A stretch of 64,000 bases of DNA from an uncultured Lachnospiraceae bacterium (lineage in GTDB: Bacteria > Bacillota > Clostridia > Lachnospirales > Lachnospiraceae), in contig CAJTPO010000020.1 in NCBI GenBank assembly GCA_910578115.1, positions 23,546 through 87,545 on the forward strand. Reading direction: 5' to 3'. This document shows, piece after piece, positions 33,330 through 43,185 of the stretch (positions are counted from its first letter, which is position 1; each line of letters opens with the position of its first letter). The notes below the pieces were generated by a model, which did no database searches, was not told where the DNA came from, and was given only the letters and a program-made list of their open reading frames with translations. A program made the position numbers and the translations under genes.

Positions 33330-35276
33330 ATGTCTCAGGTATTGGAAGTGAAAAATCTGTCCGTCAGTTTCGACACGCCGCAGGGAGAAGTGCAGGCAGT
33401 CCGGGATGTCAGCTTCACGCTGCAGTCCGGAGAGGTTCTGGCGGTGGTGGGGGAATCGGGATGCGGAAAGAGCGCTCTGTGTAAAGCGGTGATGAGACTT
33501 CTGCCCGCCTCAGCCAGGATTCGGTCAGGCAGCATATGGGCATGCGGTGTGAACATCACGGACTGTCGGGAGCGGGAGATGCACAGGCTTCGGGGGAAAT
33601 TATTTTCCATGGTTTTCCAGGATCCGATGACATCTTTGAATCCGGCCATGTCCGTTGGGGAGCAGATCGCAGAGGCTGTCAAGGTGCACCACCCGAAGAT
33701 CACGGGGAAAGCACTTCATGACAGGGTGCTGGAGTTGATGAAGCTGGTGGAGATAGACCGGGCGGAGGAGAGGATGAAACTCTACCCGCATCATTTTTCG
33801 GGCGGAATGCGGCAGAGGAGCGTGATGGCGATCGCGCTTGCCGGGAATCCGTCGATTTTGTTTGCGGATGAACCGACTACGGCGCTGGACGTGACGATCC
33901 AGGCGCAGATTCTGGGATTGTTCAGGAAGATCCGGCGCGGGCTTGGCATGGCGACGGTTTTTGTGACCCATGACCTGGGTGTGGCTGCTGCGGCAGCAGA
34001 TCGTGTGGCGGTCATGTATGCCGGAAAAATCGTGGAGATCGGAACGACGGAAGAGATTTTTCGTGATCCCAGACATCCTTATACATGGGGGCTTTTGCGG
34101 GCGCTGCCGGATTTTTCCAGGGGACGGGATACCCTCTATACGATACCGGGGATGCCGCCGACCCTGCTGCATCCGCCTGTGGGCGATGCGTTTGCCTGTC
34201 GTAATCTTTATGCGCTGGCGATCGACTATGAAGAGGAACCACCGTTATTTCGCATCAGTGATACGCACTATGCGGCTACATGGCTGTTGGATGAGAGGGC
34301 TCCGAAGATCGCATCGCCGGTGATCTTTCCGGCGGCAGAGATGTCTGCCCGTGGCCGTCGGGGGAACGGGGAAAATATGGAATCGGAGGAAATCCTGCTG
34401 GATGTACGGCATCTTACGCATGTGTTTCCATTGCACAGGCAGACATTCAAGGCGGTCGACGATGTCTCTTTTCAGATAAAAAGGGGTGAGATCTTCGGAC
34501 TGATTGGGGAATCCGGCTCGGGAAAATCGACGGTGGCCCGCTGCATCATGAATCTGTACCGTCCAGATGGCGGTACTGCGGCCACGGGAAAAAGACGGTT
34601 GCGCGGAGAAAACCTGTCGGAAGGAAGCAATGTGGACGGTACTGCCAGAATTCTCTTCAAGGGGATTGATACCTGTGATCCGGGGGCGTTTCGGAAACAC
34701 AGGAAAATGCTTCAGACGAAGCGGCAGATCATTTTTCAGGATTCCAATTCCAGCCTGAATCAGCGGATGAAGGTGTGCGATATTATTACGGAGCCGCTGC
34801 GCATACAGCACATCGTGCCGCCGAGAGGCTCCATGCGGGCGGAAGCGGAATTTCAGATGCACTATGTGGGGCTGGATGCCGTTTATCTGGATCGACGTCC
34901 GTCGGAATTGTCCGGGGGACAGAGGCAGCGCGTGGCGATTGCGCGGGCCCTTTCCATGGAGCCGGAACTGCTGGTGGCGGATGAGCCGGTTGCATCCTTG
35001 GATGTGTCCATTCAGGCACAGATCGTAAATTTGTTCCGGCACCTGCAGAAAGAGCATGGCTTCTCTTTTCTGTTTATTGCACATGATCTCGCCATGGTGG
35101 AATTTTTGTGTGACCGCGTGGGGGTCATGTATCGGGGAAAACTGGTGGAGGTGGGGGAGACGGGAGAGCTGTTTGCGAATCCACAGCATCCCTATACAAA
35201 AGCGCTTTTGTCTGCGGTGCCGAGGGTGAGAAACCGTCTGACCGGGACGGAGAAAGAAGTATGGTTATACGGATGA
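33330..35276 (+). CDS. Fused dual-ATPase subunit of the nickel/peptide ABC importer
   Basis: The 648-residue protein joins two complete oligopeptide/nickel-type ATPases. The first (about residues 1-330) has GESGCGKSAL, FSGGMRQRSVMAIALA and LFADEPTTALD. The second (about 350-640) has GESGSGKSTV, LSGGQRQRVAIARAL and LVADEPVASLD. In most nickel or dipeptide importers these are two proteins (NikD and NikE); here one chain supplies both sites. Its end overlaps the start of the permease gene. Confidence 0.92.
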   Translation: MSQVLEVKNLSVSFDTPQGEVQAVRDVSFTLQSGEVLAVVGESGCGKSALCKAVMRLLPASARIRSGSIWACGVNITDCREREMHRLRGKLFSMVFQDPMTSLNPAMSVGEQIAEAVKVHHPKITGKALHDRVLELMKLVEIDRAEERMKLYPHHFSGGMRQRSVMAIALAGNPSILFADEPTTALDVTIQAQILGLFRKIRRGLGMATVFVTHDLGVAAAAADRVAVMYAGKIVEIGTTEEIFRDPRHPYTWGLLRALPDFSRGRDTLYTIPGMPPTLLHPPVGDAFACRNLYALAIDYEEEPPLFRISDTHYAATWLLDERAPKIASPVIFPAAEMSARGRRGNGENMESEEILLDVRHLTHVFPLHRQTFKAVDDVSFQIKRGEIFGLIGESGSGKSTVARCIMNLYRPDGGTAATGKRRLRGENLSEGSNVDGTARILFKGIDTCDPGAFRKHRKMLQTKRQIIFQDSNSSLNQRMKVCDIITEPLRIQHIVPPRGSMRAEAEFQMHYVGLDAVYLDRRPSELSGGQRQRVAIARALSMEPELLVADEPVASLDVSIQAQIVNLFRHLQKEHGFSFLFIAHDLAMVEFLCDRVGVMYRGKLVEVGETGELFANPQHPYTKALLSAVPRVRNRLTGTEKEVWLYG

Positions 35277-36217
35277 CAGGGAATCAATGGGATTGGATAT
35301 TGAATTTTGGGAAAAAGTGTTTACTCTTTTTGGTGAGCATACTGGTTCTTTCGACGGCAGTTTTCTATATCTCGCGCCTGGCGCCGGGTGATCCACTCAT
35401 ATCCTACTACGGGGACAGAGTGGAGAAAATGAGTTCCGGGGAGCGTGAGCAGGCGGAAGAAAAGCTGGGATTACATAAGCCGATCACGGTGCAGTATGTC
35501 CGTTGGCTTGAAAATGCGCTGCATGGTGACTTTGGAATTTCTTATAAATATAAGATGCCGGTAGTCAGTGTGATCGGTGAACGGGTGCCCAATACGCTGC
35601 TTTTGGGTGGATGCGGGTTCGTACTGATCTTCTTCCTGGCATTGCTGCTGGGTATATTGTGTGCGCGCTGTGAGGGCGGGCTGCTTGACAGCGCGATCTG
35701 TAAGATTGGCACGATCAGCAGCTGCATTCCTGAATTCTGGTTATCTTTACTGCTGGTGCTGCTTTTTTCTGTGAATCTGAAATGGCTGCCCGGCAGCGGT
35801 GCTTATACTGCAGGGCAGGCCGGCGACTGGCGGGACCGTATCATGCATTTGATTCTGCCGCTCACGGTGGTTGTGCTGGGACATTTATGGTATTACGCAT
35901 ATATGATCCGAAACAGGATACTGGAGGAAGTCCGGGCCGATTATGTGCTGTTGGCCAGGGCCAAGGGACTGACGAAGTGGGGTGTGCTGTTCAGGCACTG
36001 CCTGCGGAATGTGATGCCCTCGTATTTGAGCCTTATGGCGATCTCGGTACCGCATATTCTGGGCGGAACCTATATCGTTGAGATGGTTTTCTCTTATCCG
36101 GGATTGGGAACGCTGACTTACGAAAGCGCCCGGTATCATGACTATAATCTGTTGATGCTGCTGTGTATGCTTACCGGGATTGTAGTCATTTTGTGTAATC
36201 TGCCGAAACGCCAGTAA
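35261..36217 (+). CDS. Nickel/peptide ABC importer permease, NikB-like, shortened C-terminus
   Basis: The 318-residue membrane protein has the N-terminal VLSTAVFYISRLAPGDPL pattern and the EAA loop (EEVRADYVLLARAKGL) of DppB/NikB permeases. It starts within the ATPase gene (35261; ATG at 35273, forming ATGA, is an alternative). The last residues are VVILCNLPKRQ. Relatives continue past the NL with roughly a dozen more residues ending in a DPR motif. The stop codon lies at the edge of a repeat hairpin, so the end looks replaced by the repeat. The protein may still work. Confidence 0.88.
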   Translation: MVIRMTGNQWDWILNFGKKCLLFLVSILVLSTAVFYISRLAPGDPLISYYGDRVEKMSSGEREQAEEKLGLHKPITVQYVRWLENALHGDFGISYKYKMPVVSVIGERVPNTLLLGGCGFVLIFFLALLLGILCARCEGGLLDSAICKIGTISSCIPEFWLSLLLVLLFSVNLKWLPGSGAYTAGQAGDWRDRIMHLILPLTVVVLGHLWYYAYMIRNRILEEVRADYVLLARAKGLTKWGVLFRHCLRNVMPSYLSLMAISVPHILGGTYIVEMVFSYPGLGTLTYESARYHDYNLLMLLCMLTGIVVILCNLPKRQ

Positions 36218-36278
36218 CAGTTCAGCCTTCGGCTTCACTGTCACAAACGCCACAAATTTTGTTGAAATGGAGGTAAAG
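36216..36278 (+). repeat. Short RBS-carrying hairpin repeat between the two permease genes
   Basis: ACAGT-TC-AGCC-TTC-GGCT-TC-ACTGT forms a hairpin just after the NikB-like stop codon. GAAATGGAGGTAAAG then gives the ribosome site of the next gene. The hairpin is the reverse complement of 43896-43926 with few differences, so it is a second, shorter repeat family sharing the ATGGAGG tail. Confidence 0.65.
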
Positions 36279-37178
36279 ATGGAAAACAAATTTGAAGTTG
36301 TGGGAATCCGCCGGCAGCCGGTACGGGAGCATATGCGGCGGCATGGAAGGGGGCGGAGCGGGGATGCGCAGGGCGGTTGTACGGGAGCCCTTTGCGTGCT
36401 CACGCTGATCGTTCTGGGGTGTCTTCTGTGTGATCTGCTGGCGTCCAGGGATCCTGCGTATCTGGATCTGCACAATTGCAGCGTGCCGCCGGGCAGGGAA
36501 TTCCTGTTCGGGACTGATACCATGGGCAGAGATATCTTCTCCATGATCTGGCATGGGGGCAGGATTTCTTTGTTTATCGGCATAACGGCGACGGCAATTT
36601 CCACAGTTGTGGGGATTATGTTTGGTGCGGTGAGCGGTTATGCACCGGGATGGATCGATGGGGTGATGATGCGGTTGACAGAGATCGTGCTCAGTATGCC
36701 GTCTCTTCCGGTGGTCATTCTGATTCAGGCAATTCTGGGGAAAGCGAACGTGGTCAGCATTTCCTTTGTACTCGGCATTACCGGCTGGATGAGTATTGCC
36801 AAAGTGGTAAGAAGTGAAGTGCGGCAGAGCAGGGAATGTGAATATGTGATCGCCTCCAGATGTATGGGAGGCGGCTTTTTTCATGTGTTGTGGAAACATT
36901 TGACGCCGAACTTTATTTCTTCTATTATGTTTATGGTGGTAATGAACATCAGGAGTGCGATGGTGGCAGAGTCCACGCTGAGTTTTATGGGGATTGGCCT
37001 GCCGGTGGAGGTTATCACGTGGGGGAGTATGCTTTCACTGTCGGAAGATGCAATGCTGACGAATGCCTGGTGGATCATTTTGGTCCCCGGAGCATTTCTG
37101 GTCGTGACACTGCTGTGTTTTACAGGCCTTGGGAATTATCTGCGCAGCAGTGCGAATCGTGGACAGAGCAATCTTTAG
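36279..37178 (+). CDS. Nickel/peptide ABC importer permease, NikC-like
   Basis: The 299-residue permease has the DppC/NikC pattern: an N-terminal membrane helix, FLFGTDTMGRDIFSMIWHGG and the EAA-loop region (VRQSRECEYVIASRCMGGG). It pairs with the NikB-like permease to form the channel. I chose the ATG at 36279; an in-frame ATG 12 bases upstream lies in the ribosome site. The N-terminal 35 residues are rich in Arg and Gly. Confidence 0.92.
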   Translation: MENKFEVVGIRRQPVREHMRRHGRGRSGDAQGGCTGALCVLTLIVLGCLLCDLLASRDPAYLDLHNCSVPPGREFLFGTDTMGRDIFSMIWHGGRISLFIGITATAISTVVGIMFGAVSGYAPGWIDGVMMRLTEIVLSMPSLPVVILIQAILGKANVVSISFVLGITGWMSIAKVVRSEVRQSRECEYVIASRCMGGGFFHVLWKHLTPNFISSIMFMVVMNIRSAMVAESTLSFMGIGLPVEVITWGSMLSLSEDAMLTNAWWIILVPGAFLVVTLLCFTGLGNYLRSSANRGQSNL

Positions 37179-37269
37179 CTGCGGGGCCGGAAGAAACTGC
37201 CGTGCGTGAAATATATTCGGGTCAAAGATGCTTTCGCGCAGGAAACGGCGGGGAAGGGGGAGCGGTGGA

Positions 37270-37593
37270 ATGGCAGCGAAGATGAATGAGGAACTGATCT
37301 ATGAGATTCTCTCGGCGGTGGAGGAGATCCCGGAGGGGAGGGTTGCCTCATATGGGCAGATTGCCCGGTTGATCGGACGGGATAAAAATGCCAGACTGGT
37401 AGGCAGAGTACTTGGATTGGCGGAGTATTACGGAGATTATCCCTGCCACAGAGTGGTAGATCATGCGGGCAGGACGGCGGTATGCTTTGCAGAGCAGAAA
37501 AGCAGGCTGCTGGCAGAAGGGATTGTCTTTAAGGAAAATGGCTGTGTGGATATGAAAAGATGTCAGTGGGAGGAAGCGGCAGCTGAGTCGTGA
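37270..37593 (+). CDS. MGMT-family protein (short methylated-DNA cysteine methyltransferase domain)
   Basis: The 107-residue protein consists of the DNA-binding/active-site domain of O6-alkylguanine transferases (VASYGQIARLIG, then YPCHRVVDHAGR). The reactive cysteine in PCHR is present, unlike alkyltransferase-like proteins in which it is Trp or Ala. The N-terminal Ada-like domain is absent. It may repair alkylated DNA or act as a lesion sensor. I chose the ATG at 37270 over one 42 bases upstream because it follows GGGGGAGCGGTGGA. Confidence 0.88.
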   Translation: MAAKMNEELIYEILSAVEEIPEGRVASYGQIARLIGRDKNARLVGRVLGLAEYYGDYPCHRVVDHAGRTAVCFAEQKSRLLAEGIVFKENGCVDMKRCQWEEAAAES

Positions 37594-37703
37594 CGAACTG
37601 TTGCTGCGGAAGTGCTAAAATGCCGGAAACATCTTGCGCTCATTGAAGACTATGTGCTATATTTATATAATATATCGTACTGTTTTATGGAAGGGTATCA
37701 CTG

Positions 37704-40277
37704 ATGGACAAAAAGGAAAAAAGCCATGTTAACATAGAATCGACGAAATTTGTTTTGTGCGGTTTCGTTTTACTTATTTTCTTCAGTGTTGCGGTGTTTG
37801 CGTTACTTGGCACTTATATGAGCCGGAAGAGTGAGGAAGCGATAGATGATCTGGGAAATATGTACATGACCAGCATGGGGGAACGGATCTGTAAGCATTT
37901 TGAGACCATTGTAAATCTTCGGTTAAAGCAGGCGGAAGCAGTGGCGACGGTGGTTTCGGTGGATGAGGGCGATCAGCAGGAAATCTATGAGGAACTGATT
38001 TACAGGACGGAAGTCAGGGATTTCATCTCGTTGTCGCTGTGTTCTGAGGACGGAGAATTTGAAACGTTATATGGAGAATCGGCAACGCTGATCGATCCGG
38101 AACCTTTTCTGGGATCTCTCAGGAAAGGGGACAGTAAGGTGGCGGTAGCGGTCGATGATTCGGGAGAACAGGTGGTGCTGTTCGGTGTGAACGCACAGTA
38201 TCCCATGAGCGACGGACGGGCCAGTATTGCTACGGTAATGGCGATTCCGGCGTTGGAGATCAGCGAAGAGCTTTCCCTGGAGAAGGAGAGCATAGAAATG
38301 TATGCCCATATTATCCGGACAGACGGCACTTTTATCATAAGGGATGAGAGTATACAGTATCCGGATTATTTCAGTTATCTGCGCGGAACTTATACCGGGG
38401 AAGAAGACCGGGAGAGTGTGGAACATTACGTTGAGGATCTTGCCGGTGCATTGAAGGAGAATCGTAGTTATGTAGATGTTCTGGAGTTTGGCGGCGGCAG
38501 GCAGCAGGTGAGCACGGTGAGCCTTCCGAACTCTGAATGGAATCTGGTGATCGTCCTTCCTTTTGGAGCATTGAATCAAACGGTACAATCTTTGAATGAG
38601 GAGAGAACGGCGGCTACGCTGTTCGCATGTGGATCTATCCTGCTCCTGTTACTGCTGCTCTTCTTTGTTTATTTCAGAATGAGCAAGCAGCAGATTTATG
38701 AGTTGAATGAGGCACGTCAGGCGGCGGAAGAGGCGACCAGGGCCAAGAGCGAATTCCTCTCTAACATGAGCCATGATATCCGTACCCCCATGAACGCGAT
38801 TGTGGGAATGACGGCTATTGCGACAGCGCACGTGGATGACAAAGAGCAGGTGCAGAACTGTCTGAGGAAAATTGCGTTGTCGGGTAAGCATCTGCTGGGA
38901 TTGATCAATGACGTACTGGACATGTCGAAGATCGAGAGCGGCAAGATGACATTGACGGCAGATATGGTTTCCCTGCGGGAAGTGATGGAGGGTATCGTTG
39001 GGATTGTCCAGCCGCAGGTTAAGGCAAAGCATCAGAGTTTTGAAGTGCATATTGACCGTATTATTTCGGAGGATGTGTACTGTGACAGCGTGCGCCTGAA
39101 TCAGGTGCTGCTCAATCTTCTGTCAAACTCTGTCAAATATACGCATGAGGATGGGGCTATTCGTCTTTCTTTATATCAGGAGGAATCGCCGAAAGGGGAG
39201 GATTACGTTCGAACCCATATCTTAGTCAAAGATAACGGGATTGGTATGTCGCCGGAGTTTATGTCCAAGATTTTTGAGTCTTATTCCAGAGCGGACAACC
39301 GGAGAGTGCACAAGACGGAAGGCGCCGGTCTGGGTATGGCCATCACGAAATATATTATTAACGCCATGGAAGGCAGTATTGAGGTGGAAAGTGAGCTGGG
39401 CAAAGGCTCGGAGTTCCATGTGATGGTAGATTTTGAGAGAGCGACTGTCAAAGAAGTGGACATGGTTCTCCCGGCATGGAAAATGCTTGTGGTGGATGAT
39501 GATGAAACGCTCTGTCGTACGGTGGTGGATGCGCTCGATTCCATTGGCATTCAGGCGGATTGGACGTTGAGTGGTGAGAAGGCTCTGAAATTGGTCATGG
39601 AGCATCATGAAAAGAGAGACGATTACCAGATCATTCTTCTGGACTGGAAGCTTCCGGGGATGGACGGCATTCAGGTAGCCCGGGAGATACGGCGGGGACT
39701 GGGAGATGATATTCCGATTCTGCTGATCTCGGCTTACGACTGGAGTGAATTTGAGACTGAGGCACGTGCTGCGGGTATCAGTGGATTTATCGCGAAGCCG
39801 CTGTTTAAATCGACGCTTTTCTATGGGCTGCAGAAGTACATGGGAAGCGAAGGGGATCTGCAGATAGAAGAAACGAAAGGAGCCGATCTGTCCGGTCATC
39901 GGATCCTGGTGGCTGAGGATAACAGCTTGAACTGGGAAGTCCTGCATGAGCTGTTGACTGATCTGGGACTGGAATTGGAATGGGCAGAAAATGGACAGAT
40001 CTGTGCGGAAATGTTCGAGAAAGCGGCAGAAGATTATTATGATGCAATCTTGATGGATGTCCGTATGCCGATCATGACCGGGTACGAGGCGACCAGAGCA
40101 ATCCGTTCTTCCCAGAAAGCAAATGCGCTGACGATACCGATCATTGCCATGACGGCGGATGCCTTTTCCGAGGATATACAGCGGTGTCTGGATAGTGGCA
40201 TGAATGCTCATACAGCCAAGCCGGTCAATATTGACGAGTTGATTCTGCTGTTAAAGAGATATATGAATATCGAGTAG
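37704..40277 (+). CDS. Hybrid sensor histidine kinase with two receiver domains
   Basis: The 857-residue protein has a membrane helix at about 15-37, an extracellular Cache-like sensor at 40-295, a second helix at about 300-322 and HisKA with the phosphorylated His in FLSNMSHDIRTPMNAIVGM (His357). An HATPase domain follows (NQVLLNLLSNSVKYT, KDNGIGM), then two receiver domains with Asp near 646 (LLDWKLPG) and 785 (LMDVRMPI). It has no output domain, so it signals by phosphorelay or protein contact. The ligand is unknown. No partner regulator is adjacent. Confidence 0.93.
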   Translation: MDKKEKSHVNIESTKFVLCGFVLLIFFSVAVFALLGTYMSRKSEEAIDDLGNMYMTSMGERICKHFETIVNLRLKQAEAVATVVSVDEGDQQEIYEELIYRTEVRDFISLSLCSEDGEFETLYGESATLIDPEPFLGSLRKGDSKVAVAVDDSGEQVVLFGVNAQYPMSDGRASIATVMAIPALEISEELSLEKESIEMYAHIIRTDGTFIIRDESIQYPDYFSYLRGTYTGEEDRESVEHYVEDLAGALKENRSYVDVLEFGGGRQQVSTVSLPNSEWNLVIVLPFGALNQTVQSLNEERTAATLFACGSILLLLLLLFFVYFRMSKQQIYELNEARQAAEEATRAKSEFLSNMSHDIRTPMNAIVGMTAIATAHVDDKEQVQNCLRKIALSGKHLLGLINDVLDMSKIESGKMTLTADMVSLREVMEGIVGIVQPQVKAKHQSFEVHIDRIISEDVYCDSVRLNQVLLNLLSNSVKYTHEDGAIRLSLYQEESPKGEDYVRTHILVKDNGIGMSPEFMSKIFESYSRADNRRVHKTEGAGLGMAITKYIINAMEGSIEVESELGKGSEFHVMVDFERATVKEVDMVLPAWKMLVVDDDETLCRTVVDALDSIGIQADWTLSGEKALKLVMEHHEKRDDYQIILLDWKLPGMDGIQVAREIRRGLGDDIPILLISAYDWSEFETEARAAGISGFIAKPLFKSTLFYGLQKYMGSEGDLQIEETKGADLSGHRILVAEDNSLNWEVLHELLTDLGLELEWAENGQICAEMFEKAAEDYYDAILMDVRMPIMTGYEATRAIRSSQKANALTIPIIAMTADAFSEDIQRCLDSGMNAHTAKPVNIDELILLLKRYMNIE

Positions 40278-40357
40278 GATGAAGATTCAGGAATTGATAA
40301 AGCTTGCAGGAAGCCGGACCGAAAGGCCCGGCTCCTGTATATTGAGGAGCAAAGGTC

Positions 40358-40948
40358 ATGTCGAACACAACAAAATATGCATTGGAAGCGTCGCTTAAGA
40401 GACTTCTGCTGCACAAGACACTGGACAAGATCACCATTCAGGATCTGACCGCGGACTGTGGCATCAGCCGGATGTCTTTCTACTATCATTTCAAGGATAT
40501 CTATGATCTGGTGGAGTGGAGCTGCATCGAGGACGGCAGGAAGGCGCTGCAGGGGAAGAAAACCTATGACACCTGGCAGGAGGGAATGCTGCAAATCTTC
40601 GAGGTAGTGACGGAGAACAGGCAGTTTATCATGAATGTATACCGGGCGGTTGAGCGCAGCAAACTGGAAAGTTATCTGTATGAACTGACCTACCGGCTGA
40701 TCGCCGATGTGGTGGAGGAAAAGTGCGCGGACGCGAAACTGGCTCCGGGAGATAAGAGTTTTATCGCGGAATTCTATAAATACGGGTTTGTGGGTGTCAT
40801 GCTGGACTGGATTGACCGCGGGATGAAAGAAGACTATACAGAGATCGTCGAGAAGATGAGCATTACGCTGCACGGGAATATTACCCACTCCATCCATAAT
40901 TTCGAAAAGATTTCCCGGCGGGACGGTGCTGCGCCGGAACAGAATTGA
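40358..40948 (+). CDS. TetR-family regulator
   Basis: The 196-residue protein has an N-terminal TetR helix-turn-helix (LDKITIQDLTADCGISRMSF, then YYHFKDIYDLVEW) and a DhaS-like ligand domain. It precedes the oleate hydratase gene, which is its probable target, with fatty acids as possible ligands. GAGGAGCAAAGGTC precedes the start. A strong hairpin follows its stop. Confidence 0.9.
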   Translation: MSNTTKYALEASLKRLLLHKTLDKITIQDLTADCGISRMSFYYHFKDIYDLVEWSCIEDGRKALQGKKTYDTWQEGMLQIFEVVTENRQFIMNVYRAVERSKLESYLYELTYRLIADVVEEKCADAKLAPGDKSFIAEFYKYGFVGVMLDWIDRGMKEDYTEIVEKMSITLHGNITHSIHNFEKISRRDGAAPEQN

Positions 40949-40971
40949 ATTTTTGAATTGTATCTTTTATC

Positions 40972-41014
40972 AAAAAAGGTGAAATGATAAAGTTTTTATC
41001 ATTTCGCCTTTTTT
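40972..41014. terminator. Strong bidirectional intrinsic terminator
   Basis: AAAAAAGGTGAAATGATAAA (40972-40991) pairs with TTTATCATTTCGCCTTTTTT (40995-41014) over 20 bp with one T-G pair. A-rich and T-rich ends give a U tract on either strand. It ends the TetR transcript before the oleate hydratase gene. Confidence 0.85.
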
Positions 41015-41149
41015 GTAAGTTGGATTTCTTTTTGCCGGTGTGTAAGATAGTCGTACCGGAAGGGGATCACGGCAGTGCAGGCCGAAAGGCAAAAGCTGAA
41101 GAGATTTTGAAAATTCTAAAAAACAGATCAGGAAAGGCGGTATCAGATT

Positions 41150-43156
41150 ATGGCAAAGAAAAAAGGACTGGGATTAGGCGTAGCAGCCGTAGCAGCAGGA
41201 GCAGGTGCAGTCGCATATGCGGCACACAATCATGAAAAGAAAAAAGCAGAGGACGGGCAGCGTACAGGAGCCGGTTTCGGAAAAGCGGCCGGCAGAAAAT
41301 ATGTAGATGCGCAGCCGGAGTATCGCAATACGGAACTTGGAAAAGACGCCAGAAACAGCAAAGGAATCTATTACAGCAACGGCAACTATGAAGCCTTCGC
41401 AAGACCGAGAAAGCCGGAAGGCGTGGACGGGAAACACGCTTACCTTGTAGGCAGTGGCCTGGCCTCTCTGGCGGCGGCATGCTTCCTGGTAAGAGATGGA
41501 CAGATGCCCGGTGACCACATACACATTCTGGAATCCATGGACCTTGCGGGCGGCGCCTGCGACGGGATCTTTGATCCCACAAGAGGTTACATCATGCGGG
41601 GCGGCCGCGAGATGGAGAACCATTTCGAATGCCTGTGGGATCTGTTCCGCAGCATCCCTTCGCTGGAAACACCGGGCGTGTCCGTGCTGGACGAATACTA
41701 CTGGCTTAACAAAGAAGACCCCAACTATTCCCTGTGCCGCGCTACCATGAACCGCGGCGAGGACGCTCATACGGACGGGAAGTTTAATCTGAGCCAGAAA
41801 GGCTGCATGGAGATCATGAAGCTCTTTATGACAAAGGACGAAGACCTGTATGATAAGACGATCGAGGATGTCTTCGATGAAGAAGTATTCGGCTCCACTT
41901 TCTGGCTGTATTGGCGGACCATGTTCGCCTTTGAAAACTGGCACAGTGCGCTGGAGATGAAGCTGTACTTCCAGAGATTCATTCACCACATTGCAGGACT
42001 GCCGGATTTCAGCGCCTTGAAATTCACGAAATACAACCAGTACGAGTCACTGATCCTGCCCATGCAGAAATATCTGGAAGCGGCAGGCGTGGAATTTCGC
42101 TTTAACACAGAAGTAACAAATGTTATTTTTGAGACGGAGGGCGGCAGGAAAGTGGCAAAAGCCATTGAGTGCAGGGTAAAAGGCGTGGAAGAGGGCATTA
42201 TGCTCACGGAAAACGACCTGGTATTCGTTACCAACGGAAGCTGTACGGAAGGTACCGTGTACGGCGACCAGAACCATGCGCCCAACGGCGATGCCGAAGT
42301 GAGGACCAGCGGCTGCTGGAACCTGTGGAAAAATATAGCCGCACAGGATCAGGCTTTCGGCCATCCGGAAAAGTTCTGCTCCGACGTCGCGAAGACCAAC
42401 TGGGAATCCGCTACGGTGACCACACTGGATGACAAGATTCTGCCTTATATCACGAATATTTGTAAACGTGACCCAAGAAGCGGCAGGGTGGTGACCGGCG
42501 GTATCGTAAGCTGTCAGGATTCCTCCTGGCTGCTGAGCTGGACGATCAACAGACAGGGACAGTTCAAGAAACAGGAAAAAGAGCAGGTCTGCGTATGGGT
42601 TTACGGCCTGTTCACGGATGTGCCTGGCGATTATATCAAAAAGCCGATGAAGGAATGCACCGGTAAAGAAATCACAGCAGAGTGGCTTTATCATCTGGGT
42701 GTGCCGGAAGAAGAGATTGAGGAACTGGCAGAGCACAGTGCGGTCTGCGTGCCGACCATGATGCCTTATATTACGGCGTTTTTCATGCCGAGGACAAAAG
42801 GAGACCGTCCGGACGTGATTCCCGACGGCTGCGTGAACTTTGCTTTCTTGGGACAGTTCGCAGAGACACCCAGAGACACGGTGTTCACGACAGAATACTC
42901 CGTGCGGACGGCAATGGAAGCCGTATATGGGCTGCTGGGCGTGGACAGAGGCGTGCCGGAAGTGTGGGGCAGCGTGTATGATATCCGGGAACTGCTTGGC
43001 AGCAGTGTTAAGCTGATGGACGGCAAGTCTCCGCTGGAGATTGCGCTGCCGGGGCCGCTGAATGCGTTGAAGAAGCCGTTGCTGCGTGTAGTGAAAGGCA
43101 CGGTGGTAGAGAAGGTGCTGCGTGATCAGGGCGTGATCAAGGAGGGGATGCTGTAG
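41150..43156 (+). CDS. ohyA: Oleate hydratase (myosin-cross-reactive-antigen family)
   Basis: The 668-residue FAD enzyme has the dinucleotide motif LVGSGLASLAAACFLVRDG near residue 98 and family blocks (GGACDGIFDPTRGYIMRGGR, LMTKDEDLYDKTIEDVF-like region, FLGQFAETPRDTVFT). It adds water to cis-9 double bonds of oleic and linoleic acid, giving 10-hydroxy acids, which detoxifies host or diet fatty acids. The first 45 residues add a Gly/Ala-rich hydrophobic segment and a basic stretch not usual in the family, which may help membrane contact. AGGAAAGGCGGTATCAGATT precedes the ATG. Confidence 0.95.
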   Translation: MAKKKGLGLGVAAVAAGAGAVAYAAHNHEKKKAEDGQRTGAGFGKAAGRKYVDAQPEYRNTELGKDARNSKGIYYSNGNYEAFARPRKPEGVDGKHAYLVGSGLASLAAACFLVRDGQMPGDHIHILESMDLAGGACDGIFDPTRGYIMRGGREMENHFECLWDLFRSIPSLETPGVSVLDEYYWLNKEDPNYSLCRATMNRGEDAHTDGKFNLSQKGCMEIMKLFMTKDEDLYDKTIEDVFDEEVFGSTFWLYWRTMFAFENWHSALEMKLYFQRFIHHIAGLPDFSALKFTKYNQYESLILPMQKYLEAAGVEFRFNTEVTNVIFETEGGRKVAKAIECRVKGVEEGIMLTENDLVFVTNGSCTEGTVYGDQNHAPNGDAEVRTSGCWNLWKNIAAQDQAFGHPEKFCSDVAKTNWESATVTTLDDKILPYITNICKRDPRSGRVVTGGIVSCQDSSWLLSWTINRQGQFKKQEKEQVCVWVYGLFTDVPGDYIKKPMKECTGKEITAEWLYHLGVPEEEIEELAEHSAVCVPTMMPYITAFFMPRTKGDRPDVIPDGCVNFAFLGQFAETPRDTVFTTEYSVRTAMEAVYGLLGVDRGVPEVWGSVYDIRELLGSSVKLMDGKSPLEIALPGPLNALKKPLLRVVKGTVVEKVLRDQGVIKEGML

Positions 43157-43185
43157 TTTGCGGGGTGGAGAGTTTTCTGTGGGAA

